A stretch of 64,000 bases of DNA from Liolophura sinensis (Eukaryota > Mollusca > Polyplacophora > Chitonida > Chitonidae): assembly GCF_032854445.1 (NCBI RefSeq), contig NC_088302.1, positions 14,443,338 through 14,507,337 on the forward strand, given 5' to 3'. How positions within the stretch are numbered: position 1 is the stretch's first letter; each line of letters begins with the position of its first letter. The position numbers and the translations under genes are program-made. The notes under the pieces are model-generated. The model made no database searches. It worked only from the letters and a program-made list of their open reading frames with translations, and was not told the DNA's origin. Of this stretch, positions 1 to 10,700 are shown in pieces.

Positions 1-2027
1 AACATAAGATGGATGGTTTCTGATATATTGTAATTTTCCAATCGTGTATAATTAACAGGTTATCCTCTCTGTTGATTAATTACGTTCTCTGACAGATATA
101 CGCGATCTGAACTGACGTGAAGAGTTACTTGTCATGTTTCATGCACATGAGCCCGTCATGAACCCATGTAATGTGGATTGCTTGCTGTTTAACTCTGCAC
201 CTAGCAATTTTTCAACAATATGAAATATTAGGCTTATCTAATAATAGCTGCTCAGTTACTGTATTTAGAACAACGTACGTAAGCCAACGTCTATACGCCA
301 TTTGCTCCGTACGTGAAAAGGTCTGCCAGCATGGATGGTCGTGAGTTTCCCCCGGGCTCTGCCCAGTTTCCACCCACCATAACGCTGGCCGCATGAGTGA
401 AATATTCATGAGTACGGCGTAAAACACCAATCAGATAAATAAATATGCCATTTGCTGAGAATTTAGTGAAACGTAATATAATATTTACCCAGTGCTCAAA
501 TGTGACTCTATTTATCGCCATGCATGTCAACTAGATATAGGTATACAAATTATTAGAAAACAGAATCACTCGGACATTATCTTACATGTATTTTCAGTGT
601 TTTGGGGCCTTGAGTCGACACATTTTACAATTCACATCAATATATACTTTTAATGATCAGTCACATGCCAGTTAATAACTGGTTAAAACCATCATATAGT
701 TAAAATGATTCAATAGTAGCGATAACATAAATTTTCGTGTTTTGCCGTCAGCTTTATTGCTTTTCGTGGCCTATTGCTAAAATACTTTAAATCCCCCTTT
801 TGAGCGCCTTAATGTCAGCTATGTATAAAACGCCTCAGGCGACTGTAAACGGTGGGACGGATTGTAGGTTCCGCAATTAACGTGGAATTACAAGTCTAAA
901 TTTGCGCTTTCACGAGATTAATTTTCCTTTTTTCACTAGCAAATCAACGCATTGGTTTTTACATGCAATGTAGTGTCTTTAATGTCGCCGGAGACATCCC
1001 AAAGGCATAAACCTAATAGAAAATACAGATAAAGGGTGTTAGGTAATGTATGGAAAGCATATATTGTGATGTTCAAAGAAATGTATTGATAACTACCGAC
1101 AAAATCAATCATTTTTCTTATCCGATCGACTTATAATGGATTCCGAAGATTCGGTCGGCATGGAAAGGATTTCATAATCCCAGTATCTCGCATACATGAA
1201 TTACATCCATGCTAAAAACATAATTTTGGGGAATATTTTGCCTGCAAAAAGGTTTAAATATGTATAAATGGATAGCCCAACAGACAGGGGTCTCACATGT
1301 GACGCAATGCCGCTGAAAGATAATTGGATATAGCTGATGGCATTTTTTATTACTACATAGTATGTCATCGGAATTATGGTTTTTATGCAATACCCAACTT
1401 CCACAGCAGTGTTAAACTCTGTCCAGAACTTCCGGAATTCACCTTAATCTTTCATATTCTACATATGGCACATATTTTCACTGACAAAATTTGCATAATT
1501 ACACAAATTTGTAAATTTACCACATTTTTTGTGGCGTATTTTGTCAATGAACTGACGGGTTTAATGCGCGTTATCAGAAATGATGGGTTTTTTTTTTTCT
1601 CACAGATAGGAAGTGTGTTACCGGAGTTTAATGTGATCATTCCGCAACCTTTTTCTGTTTGTAATAAATCGACTGTTACCCATATGCCAAAGTGAGGTAG
1701 CTTTTTGAAGCTACAGGCTTTGATGCGGTCGCAAATTGTGGCAAAATCTATCGAACTTGACTGTGTGGAATTTCATTAAAGCCGATGGTAACATTTGATC
1801 ACGTAGAAAATTCGATAAATTGTAACACGATTAGTGCTTCTAATTTCCAATACATTATCAAAGGACACTTTTCTAATACGACATCCAGGTCATGTGAAAT
1901 GAGTCGGTAAACACAGTCTCCTTAATCGTTCTGGTCTAACTGGGTTATTGCGATACAGCCTCTTATTGTTGCCTTTTTTAACTTGGCCGTGTAATTGAGT
2001 CTTTATCTATCGTAAATATTTATAAGC
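1..2027. other. Region upstream of the left Largen-like gene
   Basis: No coding exon is recognisable. It contains a SINE fragment (305-447). A TATAAAA at 824-830 is followed by a GC-richer stretch with the palindrome GCCTGAGGC/GCCTCAGGC, which could be a core promoter if a first exon lies near 850. Long runs of T and low-complexity AT-rich sequence make up the rest. The open frames here are short and unconvincing. Confidence 0.3.
305..447 (+). mobile_element. SINE family 1, 5'-truncated copy
   Basis: Matches the body and tail of the commonest SINE in the window. It has a CCAGCATGGATGGTCGTG block, a CCCCCGGGCTCTGCCC block, CCACCATAACGCTGGCCG, and the tail GTACGGCGTAAAACACCAAT followed by A-rich AATAAAT. 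The tRNA-like head is missing. Confidence 0.75.
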
Positions 2028-2049
2028 TCTTGTGTTTATTATATTGCAG
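2028..2049 (+). other. Candidate 3' splice acceptor upstream of the left gene
   Basis: A T-rich tract ends in TTGCAG with the AG at 2048-2049, about 175 bases before the main ATG and just before the first upstream ATG. It would suit a gene with a 5' non-coding first exon further left. Prediction only. Confidence 0.4.
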
Positions 2050-2068
2050 ATCGTGTGAACTGAGAACA

Positions 2069-2274
2069 ATGAATCCGCTGTCGTCGTTTTAAATCATGGA
2101 CAAAAAGCCACTTTGGAGGAGGCTTGTAAGTTGATGAAGCACACGGGACGATCGAAACGATATAGGGAGGCAGATTTGGTGGAGAACGTGAAGAGGCAAA
2201 GGGGGACGGCTGTATCCCGTTGCCATGGCGACCCGACAGGGCCTCGTTTCGGGGAAGGTTTACAGAGGGCGTGA
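2069..2274 (+). promoter_or_regulatory. Three upstream ORFs in the leader of the left Largen-like gene
   Basis: Three ATGs precede the main start. ATG 2069 encodes 7 aa and stops at 2092. ATG 2096 encodes 12 aa and stops at 2134. ATG 2134 shares bases with that stop (TGATG), encodes 46 aa, overlaps the main ATG at 2225 out of frame and stops at 2274. If the leader is transcribed as a continuous exon, initiation at 2225 would need leaky scanning or reinitiation. The strong Kozak context of the main ATG fits that. GTAAGT at 2126-2131 is also a possible splice donor that would remove part of the leader. Confidence 0.5.
2219..2232 (-). promoter_or_regulatory. RFX-type X-box overlapping the start codon
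   Basis: GTTGCCATGGCGAC here reads GTCGCCATGGCAAC on the minus strand. That is an exact fit to the RFX consensus GTNRCC-N2-RGYAAC. It overlaps the start codon of the left paralogue, so part of the match comes from the Kozak context. The same motif lies just upstream of the right paralogue (61415-61428). Confidence 0.35.
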
Positions 2275-3469
2275 CACTCAGGTCCGGGAGCACGTGATCA
2301 CCCTGGTGAAATATCTCGAGACCGTTATACACGACATAAAGTACGTTGTCGGCGACTTGCAGATTCTCCTCGAACAGATCGATTTGGTATCTCGCCAGCT
2401 GGATGATTGCTCAAACCTACCCGCCAGTTCTCCGGCGAGAGACGACTCTCATCCAGCCAGGTGTGCCTGCTCAGCTCCCACAGCATCCCCGAGTGCCTTT
2501 ATCAATCCGCTGCTGAGTAGGGCCAAGCGCGCCTCAGCCAATACCAAGAGGAGCAAGCGGACTGCCAAAACTAGAAAATATATGCACGAAGAGACGAGCA
2601 GTCCCGTGTCATGGAGCTCGTGCGAAGGGTCCATGCAGCGACGGAAAGAGAGCAACGCATCTGAAATGGACAAGATTTCGGTGGAGTTGAACGCTATGTG
2701 GGATAATGCCTTCGACAGTGACCTGTTGACCGGAAGCTGGACGGAAGGCTCAGTGAATCATCAACCTGGGTACTTTGATCACTCAACAAAGCCTTGTGAA
2801 CTGTCAGGGCTGTCTGGGCGTCTTCAAAACAGTAACCTGGCAAGCCATGGCGCGTCGTGGCTCGACACCACCAACTTGGAACAATCACTAACTTCCGGTA
2901 TAGAAATGCTATCATTTACGGACGACAGCGAGGAAGACTGCTTGTCGTCTGCTCTTTCATTTTTTCCATCAGGAGATGACGTTTCTGGACCGGTTTGTAT
3001 AGATGTGGATCCTTACCACGTGTCGTGTAAAGACGTGATACCCGCTGGCTCAGGCAGAACGTACTGTGGCGTCTACGAAGCCGCCTTAGACGCCTGTCTA
3101 GAAACGTACTCTGATATGAGTACTAGTGACAGCTTTACCAGCGACGTGTCACTGTTCGGAGGAGAAGATTTGGAGAGTGTCGTGTCAGGGATTCATTACG
3201 AGCCACGTTACGACACACAGCTCAACACCTGGACGGCTTTCACAATGGTTCCTATCGAATCTCTGCACACGTCCGAAGACGATCTATCGGAAACCGCTTT
3301 AGACATCCTGAATGATAACGTTCCCTCATCTCCGGTCTTGGACAACGTCAATAAAACTATAAATGCCAATACTGAAACTGTGTCGTCTACGGAGGCCGAT
3401 ACACGCCATATTACCTCAGCGGTGGACGGCATAGGACAGAGTACAAACGCTTATATATTAAGTTGCTAG
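2225..3469 (+). CDS. Largen (PRR16)/Inka-like protein, left paralogue, 414 aa
   Basis: Uninterrupted 414-codon frame opened by an ATG in strong Kozak context (GCCATGG), with in-frame stops upstream (TAA 2090-2092, TGA 2132-2134), so the start is well defined. Residues about 20-62 form an amphipathic helix (VREHVITLVKYLETVI then DIKYVVGDLQ and LLEQIDLVSRQLD). It resembles the N-terminal helix of vertebrate Largen (PRR16), a cytoplasmic protein reported to increase cell size through translation. Residues 98-117 are Lys/Arg-rich and could be a nuclear signal. Residues about 156-175 (MWDNAFDSDLLTGSWTEG) resemble the Inka box of the PAK4 inhibitors INKA1/2 (DN.F..DL.G.W). The remainder is acidic, Ser/Thr-rich and probably disordered. 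Residues 277-360 (GRTYCGVYE...RYDTQLNTW...SEDDLSE) match the convergent paralogue at 60262-61347. Family assignment is by eye and function is inferred. The coding part is one exon; an acceptor-like site lies at 2049. Confidence 0.82.
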   Translation: MATRQGLVSGKVYRGRDTQVREHVITLVKYLETVIHDIKYVVGDLQILLEQIDLVSRQLDDCSNLPASSPARDDSHPARCACSAPTASPSAFINPLLSRAKRASANTKRSKRTAKTRKYMHEETSSPVSWSSCEGSMQRRKESNASEMDKISVELNAMWDNAFDSDLLTGSWTEGSVNHQPGYFDHSTKPCELSGLSGRLQNSNLASHGASWLDTTNLEQSLTSGIEMLSFTDDSEEDCLSSALSFFPSGDDVSGPVCIDVDPYHVSCKDVIPAGSGRTYCGVYEAALDACLETYSDMSTSDSFTSDVSLFGGEDLESVVSGIHYEPRYDTQLNTWTAFTMVPIESLHTSEDDLSETALDILNDNVPSSPVLDNVNKTINANTETVSSTEADTRHITSAVDGIGQSTNAYILSC

Positions 3470-4310
3470 CTAACTGAAGTGGGTTTTTATTTTTGCTTGA
3501 TCACCATGACATTCCATGTGTTTTATGATAAACATACCAAGAAGAAGTGCTCTCCTTCCGGATCTGCTTTTTGTGTCAGAGTATGGGATTCATCATTTGC
3601 ATATTTTAAATAATTTTTTCCAGGAATTTTATCTCTTCCAAGATTTCGTTCAGAGTTTTCGATATTTTTCTATATATGCACTCTATCTGTCGTCTGTTCC
3701 ATGCATCCTATGAAGTATCTATTTATTTTTTCCACTATTGTCCAGGATTATCCAGTAGCACCTGTGGCAATCACGTCAGGTACTGATTTTTTCATAATGC
3801 AGGGGTCTTTTGACATCTATGAGCAAGATACAAGTATACACGCTCATAATTTTAATAACATAATGCTCTCTTTGAACTGGAGTACTAGTATTTACAGTAG
3901 TTTACAAAACAACAATGCCAACTCTCCATTCTTGTAAAAAGCTGTTCACAAGCGTGTTGTGTGTCCTTGCTTTTCAGTTTACACGAATTTATGGAACTGT
4001 TTTTGTCTAGTCTCCAAACTTTTTTTATTATCATGGGCCTGAGATGAATTTAGTTCTCTAGACTATTACTCCGTTTCCCTCACTGTCACTACTGCTCACC
4101 TCCTCACCCGATTTTGTCTAATCCTGACCGTGTCTTTAACTATTGTTAAATACAGATCTGAATACAAACGTGAAAAGGCTTAGTAATCTTTTTGTCTGAC
4201 ATTTACTCTCCTAAATCATCACGCATTGGTTATTAGTCAGGGGATTTCACTCAAAAGTCGAATTTTGGTGCCAGCGTTGTTGTGACATAAAAGCACGCAC
4301 TATACCATAT
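3470..4310 (+). other. Probable 3' UTR and downstream flank of the left gene
   Basis: AT-rich sequence after the stop codon with no credible coding frame. I see no canonical AATAAA in the first 800 bases, so the polyadenylation site is undetermined. The stretch ends at the 39-bp minisatellite. Confidence 0.35.
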
Positions 4311-4319
4311 TATGAATGT

Positions 4320-5410
4320 TCAGAAAATGTCAGAAGAGCTGACCAGATGTGTGGTAATTATGGCTCAGTCAGAAACTCTGACCAGATGTGTGATAATTAT
4401 GGCTCAGTCAGAAGCTCTGACCAGATGTGTGGTAATTATGGCTCAGTCAGAAGCTCTGACTAGATGTGTGGTAATTATGGCTCAGTCAGAAACTCTGACC
4501 AGATGTGTGATAATTATGGCTCAGTCAGAAGCTCTGACTAGATGTGTGATAATTATGGCTCAGTCAGAAACTCTGACCAGATGTGTGATAATTATGGCTC
4601 AGTCAGAAGCTCTGACTAGATGTGTGGTAATTATGGCTCAGTCAGACGCTCTGAGCAGATGTGTGATAATTATGACAAAGTCAGAAGCTCTGAGCAGATC
4701 TGTGATAATTATGACACAGTGAGAAACTCTGAGCAGATGTGTGATAATTGTGGCTGAGTCAGACACTCTGACCAGATGTGTGATAATTATGACACGGTCA
4801 GAAGATCTGACCAGATGTGTGATAATTATGGCATAGTCAGAAGCTCTGCACAGATGTGTGATTATTATGACACAGTCAGAAGATCTGACCAGATGTGTGA
4901 TAATTATGGCATAGTCAGAAGCTCTGCACAGATGTGTGAAAATTATGACACAGTCAGAAGATCTGACCAGATATGTGATAATTGTGGCATAGTCAGACGC
5001 TCTGAGCAGATGTGTGATAATTATGACAAAGTCAGATGTTCTGAGCAGATGTGTGATAATTATGACACAGTGAGAAACTCTGAGCAGATGTGTGATAATT
5101 GTGGCTGAGTCAGACACTCTGACCAGATGTGTGATAATTATGACACAGTCAGAAGATCTGACCAGATGTGTGATAATTATGGCATAGTCAGAAGCTCTGC
5201 ACAGATGTGTGATAATTGTGGCTGAGTCAGAAACTCTGAGCAGATATGTGATAATTATGGCTCTGACTAGATGTGAAATAATTAGGAGCTGTGATGTGTG
5301 ATAATTATGGCAGAAACTCTGACCGGATGTGTGATAATTACGCCACAGTCAGAAACTTTGACCAGATGTGTCATAGTTATGAATGTGTGGTAAATGTCGC
5401 ACAGTCAGAA
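4320..5410. repeat. 39-bp minisatellite, about 28 copies, with 351-bp higher-order repeat
   Basis: A 39-bp unit (key parts CAGTCAGAAGCTCTGAC, CAGATGTGTGATAATTATG) repeats from about 4320 to 5410. Because 39 is divisible by three, long frames stay open on both strands: 13-residue repeats of the type MAQSEALTRCVVI on plus (4312-4722) and HLLRASD-type repeats on minus (4638-5117). The left third alternates two near-identical variants. From about 4780 a 78-bp dimer appears (GACACAGTCAGAAGATCTG and GGCATAGTCAGAAGCTCTG variants). A larger block starting near 4640 recurs near 4991, nine units (351 bp) later. Units beyond 5220 are degenerate. Confidence 0.95.
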
Positions 5411-5793
5411 ACTCAGTTTCAAATTAGTGTACTCTTATGATACGTGCTATAAATTATGTTAGCGGAGTAGTACACGCTCCCGTCCGACGTGGGCTTCAGA
5501 CAATCTTCAAACGGCTTCCAAATTTAGTTTGAACAAGTGAGCAAGTGGATCCAGAGTAAATCTCTGTGACCTCATTCAGAGATGAAAATAGATCTAATTG
5601 GATTCGAATACTTTGTAATGTGGCTGAGTCAGCAGACTGCTCAAAGTGTTCATTATTTCTGCTGACGCTAAGTCTATTTAAAACTGAGCTTCTGTCTGTA
5701 CTGAAATCGCACTACTTGAGTTAAAATGAATCTTTGAATTTCAGACAGTTGCAACTGACAGCGCCAATAGCATACAATAGTATATAAAGAATA

Positions 5794-5870
5794 AGAGAAA
5801 ACGTCTCATATTTTATCTAGGTTATTTATTTTAAAGAAAACGTCTCATATTTGATCTAGGTAATTTAGTA
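5794..5870. repeat. Two-copy direct repeat, 39-bp spacing
   Basis: AGAAAACGTCTCATATTT followed by ATCTAGG occurs twice with a 39-bp offset at the end of the 5.46-5.82 kb block shared with 25.3-25.6 kb. Only one copy is present at the equivalent place near 25.6 kb, so the duplication is local to F0. Confidence 0.7.
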
Positions 5871-5904
5871 TCCAGAAAACGTTTTACCGGAATTTACTAT
5901 TTTG

Positions 5905-6155
5905 TTTCTCTGATTGGTGTCTTCCTCAATAATACTTCATTTACACGACGGCAGATAGCATTATAGTGGAAGGACACCGAGCAAGACCCAGGGGAGAACC
6001 ACGACGATCCACAGGTTGCTGACGAGAGGAAAGGAAGCCAGCATGAACTGGACTTGAACTCACGGCGATCGCTGTGATGAGAGGAAAATGAGTCATAGTG
6101 TTGCGCAAGCACGCCAAGCTCTCGGCCACACAAACCTTTCGCAAGTTTCTGACAA
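5905..6155 (-). mobile_element. SINE family 1, near full length
   Basis: Read on the minus strand it has a tRNA-like head ending GTGAGTTCAAGTCCAG (B-box-like), CATGCTGGCTTCC, the central core, and the ACACCAATCAGAG tail. The tail region is diverged (CGCCGTACTC is degraded), so it is an old copy. Confidence 0.7.
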
Positions 6156-6334
6156 ACTTTGCTACGTGTGACGTACACACCTACACACCATAGTGGTGGA
6201 CCACATGTAGTCTGTATCGAACGTTAAACTGTGTGAAGAGATACACGGACGCCGTCGACCGCTTTTCCTCACCAAGACCTCACTAACAATGAGAACGAGG
6301 CCATTCACAAATTCCCTGCCCAGAGACGGGTTTG

Positions 6335-6490
6335 GTTTATTTATTCTTTTGATTGGTGTTTTACGCCGTACTCCGCGGCCATCATAATGGAGCAGAGCCG
6401 GGGGGATATCCGCGACCATACGCGGGTTGTTGAAGACCGTCCTACGTACGGTCGAAGAGGAAGACAGCATGAGCTGTCGCACGTCATGCG
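6335..6490 (-). mobile_element. SINE family 1, partial
   Basis: The minus-strand tail GGAGTACGGCGTAAAACACC and the core through CATGCTGTCTTCC are present. The head is lost where it abuts a family 2 SINE. Confidence 0.75.
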
Positions 6491-6516
6491 ACCTAGGGAT
6501 AGCGGTGAGGGTGAGT

Positions 6517-6735
6517 GCGAGAGTTCTACTTCACTGAGACGACTTACCGAAGGCATGTAAGCGGCCCCACCCGAGCCATTATACTGGTAAGGGTCATCCA
6601 GTCGTTGCTTTATCCCCTTAATGCTGAAGGCCAAGCCAGGAAGTTACAACTTCCTCTTTTTTAAGGTCAATCCAAGGCTTGACCCTGGATCTACCGCCCC
6701 CCGAAGCGGACGCTCTATCAACGATAGAGGTGAGA
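6517..6735 (-). mobile_element. SINE family 2, partial, directly abutting a family 1 copy
   Basis: On the minus strand it begins with a tRNA-like head (TTGATAGAGCGTCCGCTTCG, then GGTAGATCCAGGGTCAAG) and continues through GAGGAAGTTGTAACTTCC, CCAGTATAATGGCTCGG and TAAGTCGTCTCAGTGAAG. It is the same family as 23752-24095 and 33355-33662. Confidence 0.8.
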
Positions 6736-7544
6736 AATATGGTTTACCAATTATATGTTTTGATTAAACGACGATGAAAAACATTCCGAATCCGTCACGA
6801 TTATGTCACATTGAATGATTGGGCGATGGTATGACTTGAGTGTCACACAGCGTCTGAATCAAGTGCAAGCTAACATTTTTTATGAGGAAGATATATGGCA
6901 ATATGTTAGCCAAAGCTTTTGGTCATCCTTAAATAAGAGCTTAGCGTGATTGATTTAGGTACAGAAGACAAAGGCACTAATTACTGTAAAAAGTAAAATA
7001 AAAGAAGGTAAATGTAACCCGTGACGGAAGTTGTAAATACTGGGAATCCATTGTCTCCAATGTAATTATACTACCGTGAATGTTCCAACATGACAGGTTG
7101 ATTTCAGATGTGAAGTAAACTGATTAGAGAAAACACTGGCATGTAACCAAACGGTGTATTAAGAAGTTAAGCTCTCCGTTTTGTATGTGGTCAGTATAAT
7201 CAAGTCCTAGTGTTTCTATGCTGGCTGGTCTATATCTATACAGTAGTACCTTTCTATATTTCCTGGGGAAATGGACCTTTCAGTTTGTTCCGTTTAATAT
7301 AAAGGGATTTGTCTGTGTTTCATGTGTGCTTTACGAAGTGCAGACGAAAGATTGAATTATATAGTAATGGTATAATGGGAAATAAGCACATTTCGTATTG
7401 TAGCCATTATACCCTTCTGAAGTTATTTTGATTGCCACACTCTGTTACCGTGCACATTTACATATCATTGTTTGTAACAAGTGTCATCATTAGATATGCC
7501 GACTAGATATCCAGCTATACCTGTACTGAAAACCAGCACATTCG

Positions 7545-7690
7545 TTGTCATGCCGAAGACATGACACCCGATCCAGTCACGTTGTGCGTCAAGCGAGATA
7601 GACTCATTTTAAAGTCTTGGGCATAAACCGACCCGGGTTTGATCCCGGGTCTCCAAACTTCCTTAAAATGTCTCCCTCGTTAGGTTATGG
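7545..7690 (-). mobile_element. SINE family 3, partial
   Basis: Contains the GACCCGGGTTTGATCCCGGGTC B-box-like palindrome region, a tract matching AAAACTTTAAAAATGG of the 24.8 kb copy, and the GTGACTGGATCGGGTGTCATG segment also seen near 17.74 and 51.74 kb. Confidence 0.6.
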
Positions 7691-7743
7691 TCTCCTCCTG
7701 AGCAATCATTTTTTGGCAATATTGTTCATGGTACCCTAAAATT

Positions 7744-7880
7744 CCACACGGGGCAGCCGTGACCGAGGTGGTGAGCCCGCGGTGCAATGAGCCAGGAGCC
7801 TCACTAATGCGGTTACTGTGAGTTCAAGAGCAGCTCATGCTGGCTTCCTCTCCGGCCGAAGGAATATCCGAGGCATGTCA
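7744..7880 (+). mobile_element. SINE family 1, tRNA head and proximal body
   Basis: The head GCAGCCGTGACCGAGGTGG resembles a tRNA A-box, and ACTGTGAGTTCAAGAGCAG a B-box. The body GCTCATGCTGGCTTCCTCTCC follows, and the copy ends soon afterwards. It is a 3'-truncated insertion inside F0. Confidence 0.7.
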
Positions 7881-9032
7881 AACGCTGACGTCTAAACCAC
7901 ATGAGATGAGCGCGCTATGTAAGGATTCAGGTCATGACATAGTCTTTACAGAGACACTTGCTTTACCGGATCTCCAGAAGCGAGAAGCAGCAGCCAGGTT
8001 CATGAACGAAGAGGATCGCGTTAAAGCTTAACAACCATTTTCAGACATATAAATACAAAGGAAGACAGAACACGCTATGGATGTCAGTTCTGATTACATC
8101 CGATTTTAGTGCTATATGCCATTATGGGACTATGATGACAGCTTTACTGCATGGTTAACTTAGACGAGCTACCTGGAGCAATGTTAATGGTATATTACAA
8201 CGGCTAAAGCCAAGTTGGAAAGTCACACTTGTTAGATTAAGAATTACACGACGTCAATTAACGTAGACAGAAATGTGCTAAAATATGCAAGCCGGTGCAA
8301 GTATGCAAGTCCTTTACCAGTAAAAGCTCGACTTTCATTTATGGAAAACGTCAATATGGGGAGCTTTAATACGGCTTTCTGATGAGTGCAGATCGAAATG
8401 TTATTGTTGAGCAACACTAAACTGTTTTCTTTGCGTGGCCTTCCTACTTTACTATGTCAATCAGATCAGTGGATTTGCTGGATTGCGAAAGGCTCTTTGC
8501 AGCCGATGATTTGCCATCGTATTTTAAGAAACTGGTTCAGCGTGAATAAAACCCATGCACACGTTTTATTGTATGGAAAAATGCCTTAATGTGAATAATT
8601 TCACCATTGAGATCGCCTGTCTTTTCTGGTACAGTCTTACATTATTCTTTTGTCATCAAGTTGAAAATTCTTTACGGTTAAATAGCTAGATTCCATTTAG
8701 ATTGTACGTCTTCGCCCAAGTCGCTATATGAAAGAACCTGTCCATAATGTCCTGTGCATATATCCACGTACTTCTAACAAGAGACCCGGAACTTTCTCGA
8801 TGTCCTTCAGACGTTCGCAGAGTCCTGACTGCCTCACAGTAACATCACCTGCTCTGGAATAGATACGGTCAGCTGAACGAATGCAGCCTGAGGCCAGGAA
8901 CTGCATGATGCACCTGGCGAGGATGTGTCGGTTCCCACCAGTGATTTTTTTTTTACTCATTTTTCGAGATATGTTTAGATTTTGTAATTCAGACACATTT
9001 ACTGCTGACTCACTGGATTGTTTTGTCGAAGA

Positions 9033-9215
9033 CGCCAAGTATGACACCTCACCCAGTTACATCCTGCTGACAACGGTCCGACCAGTATGTGGCAGTGTAC
9101 TAAGCGTTCCCAGGGAAGGATGTACCAATATGCCCAATATCTGTTGACCGATAAAGTCAGGAGTTCGAATCCACCTTCCGCTTGTTTGGGATTCGGTTTT
9201 TATATCACGAAGGTT
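9033..9215. mobile_element. SINE family 3-related fragment
   Basis: Contains TATGACACCTCACCCAGTTACATC, matching the family 3 segment near 17.73 kb. A tRNA-like stretch with AGGAGTTCGAATCCACC (B-box-like) lies at its right end. It interrupts the F0 similarity to 28.9-29.2 kb. Confidence 0.45.
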
Positions 9216-9592
9216 ATCATGATGATAAACTGGTGTGGTGGTTTCTTTTGAACTTGCATTTGGTTTCCTCCATCTACAGCGTAAATGCCTGGCCACCGTC
9301 ATCTCAGTGGGCTACCTCTTGAATATGTCGCAATATACTAATCAAACAAATGAACACGTAAATAATTTCCTACGGCTTCTAGCAAAGTACAAGTCATTCA
9401 AAATTAAATGACTACGTCAAAAACTGATGGTTTCAAGAATGAAATAAGTACGAAGTATGTATCCGGTCACTGGTGACTCTTTAACAGCAGGTTAATTTGC
9501 CGACTTTGTTGTTTTCTTGACAGAACAACTATTTCTTGCAATTATAAATGATGAATTATTCGTTCTTTACATAGAAGTTGAAATTTAGAGTC

Positions 9593-9845
9593 CTAAAACA
9601 GATATTGAGTTTTGTGGAGTTTTCTGCTATTGTTAACTGGCAAAGCATTTTCTCGAACGAGCGTTTTCAAATAAAAGGCGTGAGCTGGAAATGAATGGTG
9701 TGCCACATGGCATTTCTCATTTGTCCGCAGATTGCCTTTACTCCGCTTAGTTTTCGCAGAGACTCCGTGGACTGACACGACTGGGTGAAAATTGACTAAA
9801 TTATAAACGTGACTGATGTGAAATATCCAGTGGAATATAATTAAG
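9593..9845 (-). pseudogene. Exon-like block D, F0 copy
   Basis: The minus strand is open through FHWIFHISHVYNLV, a variable stretch, NEKCHVAHHSFPAHAFY, and a basic C-terminus ending at a stop at 9593. The same peptide pattern occurs in R2 (12010-12348), R1 (19270-19540), F1 (29430-29645) and F2 (37170-37315). I recognise no domain. Upstream (right) of 9850 the sequence is replaced by a 48-bp tandem array, so the usual flank seen in R1, R2 and F1 is missing. Flanking non-coding DNA is also conserved between copies, so coding status is an inference. Confidence 0.45.
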
Positions 9846-9850
9846 ACATA

Positions 9851-10042
9851 CAGCACCGAGAGTAAGACCAGAATAGCGACGACAGTGTGATAGACGTACA
9901 GCACAGAGAGTAAAACCAGAGCAGCGATGACAGTGCGATAGACGTACAGCACAGAGAATAAAACCAGAGCAGCGACGACAGTGTGATAGACGTACAGCAC
10001 AGATAGTAAAACCAGAGCAGCGACGACAGTGTGATAGCTGGC
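9851..10042. repeat. 48-bp tandem repeat, four copies
   Basis: Units begin at 9851, 9899, 9947 and 9995 (CAGCACAGAGAGTAAAACC ... GACGACAGTGTGATAGACGTA). The unit is a multiple of three, so it keeps frames open on the minus strand as 16-residue repeats (SHCRRCSGFTLCAVRL type). Single copies of the unit lie at 23455-23500, 34425-34480, 42890-42935 and 50810-50855. Confidence 0.93.
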
Positions 10043-10420
10043 AAATGGTCACACGTATTCGCTGAAATACTGCCTGTTGTCAGTTTACCTAAGTGAGGGT
10101 TTTATTCTAACAGTTCATGTAAATGTATAAACAGTAGCAATTTACGCGCCCACTAGCACCTTGGCTGAAGCAGAATTAGGTAAAGAAATATGCAGTGATG
10201 TTAATGGCAATTTATTAGACGTCACTGACTATTCTTTAAAATCAAATAAAAACAAAGCGGGACCATTTTTTGTGACCAAAGAAAAAGACCCTTGCGATAA
10301 TGAGTTATTTAACAGCAGTTTTACCAGTATTCTCGTATTTATGGTATGCGTTGATAATCATTTGTTTTGTTTTATTATTAGTTTTAAAAACTGACCACTT
10401 TTTACAACCTTCATGATTTT
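10036..10420 (+). repeat. Dispersed element S, body
   Basis: Follows the 48-bp array. It has GGCAAATGGTCACACG, then TCAGTTTACCTAAG, AGGGTTTTATTCTAACAG, TTCATGTAAATG and GGTAAAGAAAT. The same order occurs at 42940-43110 (+) and in part at 34365-34440 (-). From about 10260 on it resembles 29700-29930 of F1. Confidence 0.7.
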
Positions 10421-10700
10421 AAATTTTAGGGCTGTATGAAGAGGTCCTGTAACCGTACATTTATATTTATCTCACGTGGAAGAGTTTGCCAATAACTTGC
10501 CACAGGTTAATGATTTACCTCGACCACCCAAGTTTCCTCCATCCATAAAATTGGCCAGCATCGTATAAGAGAGAAACTTTTGAAAAGAAACTCGTGCAAC
10601 AGCAATCTTAGCACTACAGCGATTCAATTAACCATGTTCATGAGGAATTTGATGTCAAAGGAGAAAAAAACATAAAAATGATGCCAGAATCAGATGAAAC

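Noticed and set aside
4312-5117. Long overlapping repeat-encoded frames on both strands (13-residue repeats)
   Set aside because: They exist because the minisatellite unit is 39 bp. Several frames on both strands are open equally, with no start context or flanking coding sequence, so I list the DNA repeat and not genes.
4320-5410. Possible CRISPR-like repeat array
   Set aside because: Units are contiguous with no unique spacers, and the surrounding DNA is animal.
9801-10052. Cysteine-rich repeat protein (SHCRRCSGFTLCAVRL type)
   Set aside because: It follows from the 48-bp tandem unit. The same unit is dispersed as single non-coding copies, so a gene is unlikely.
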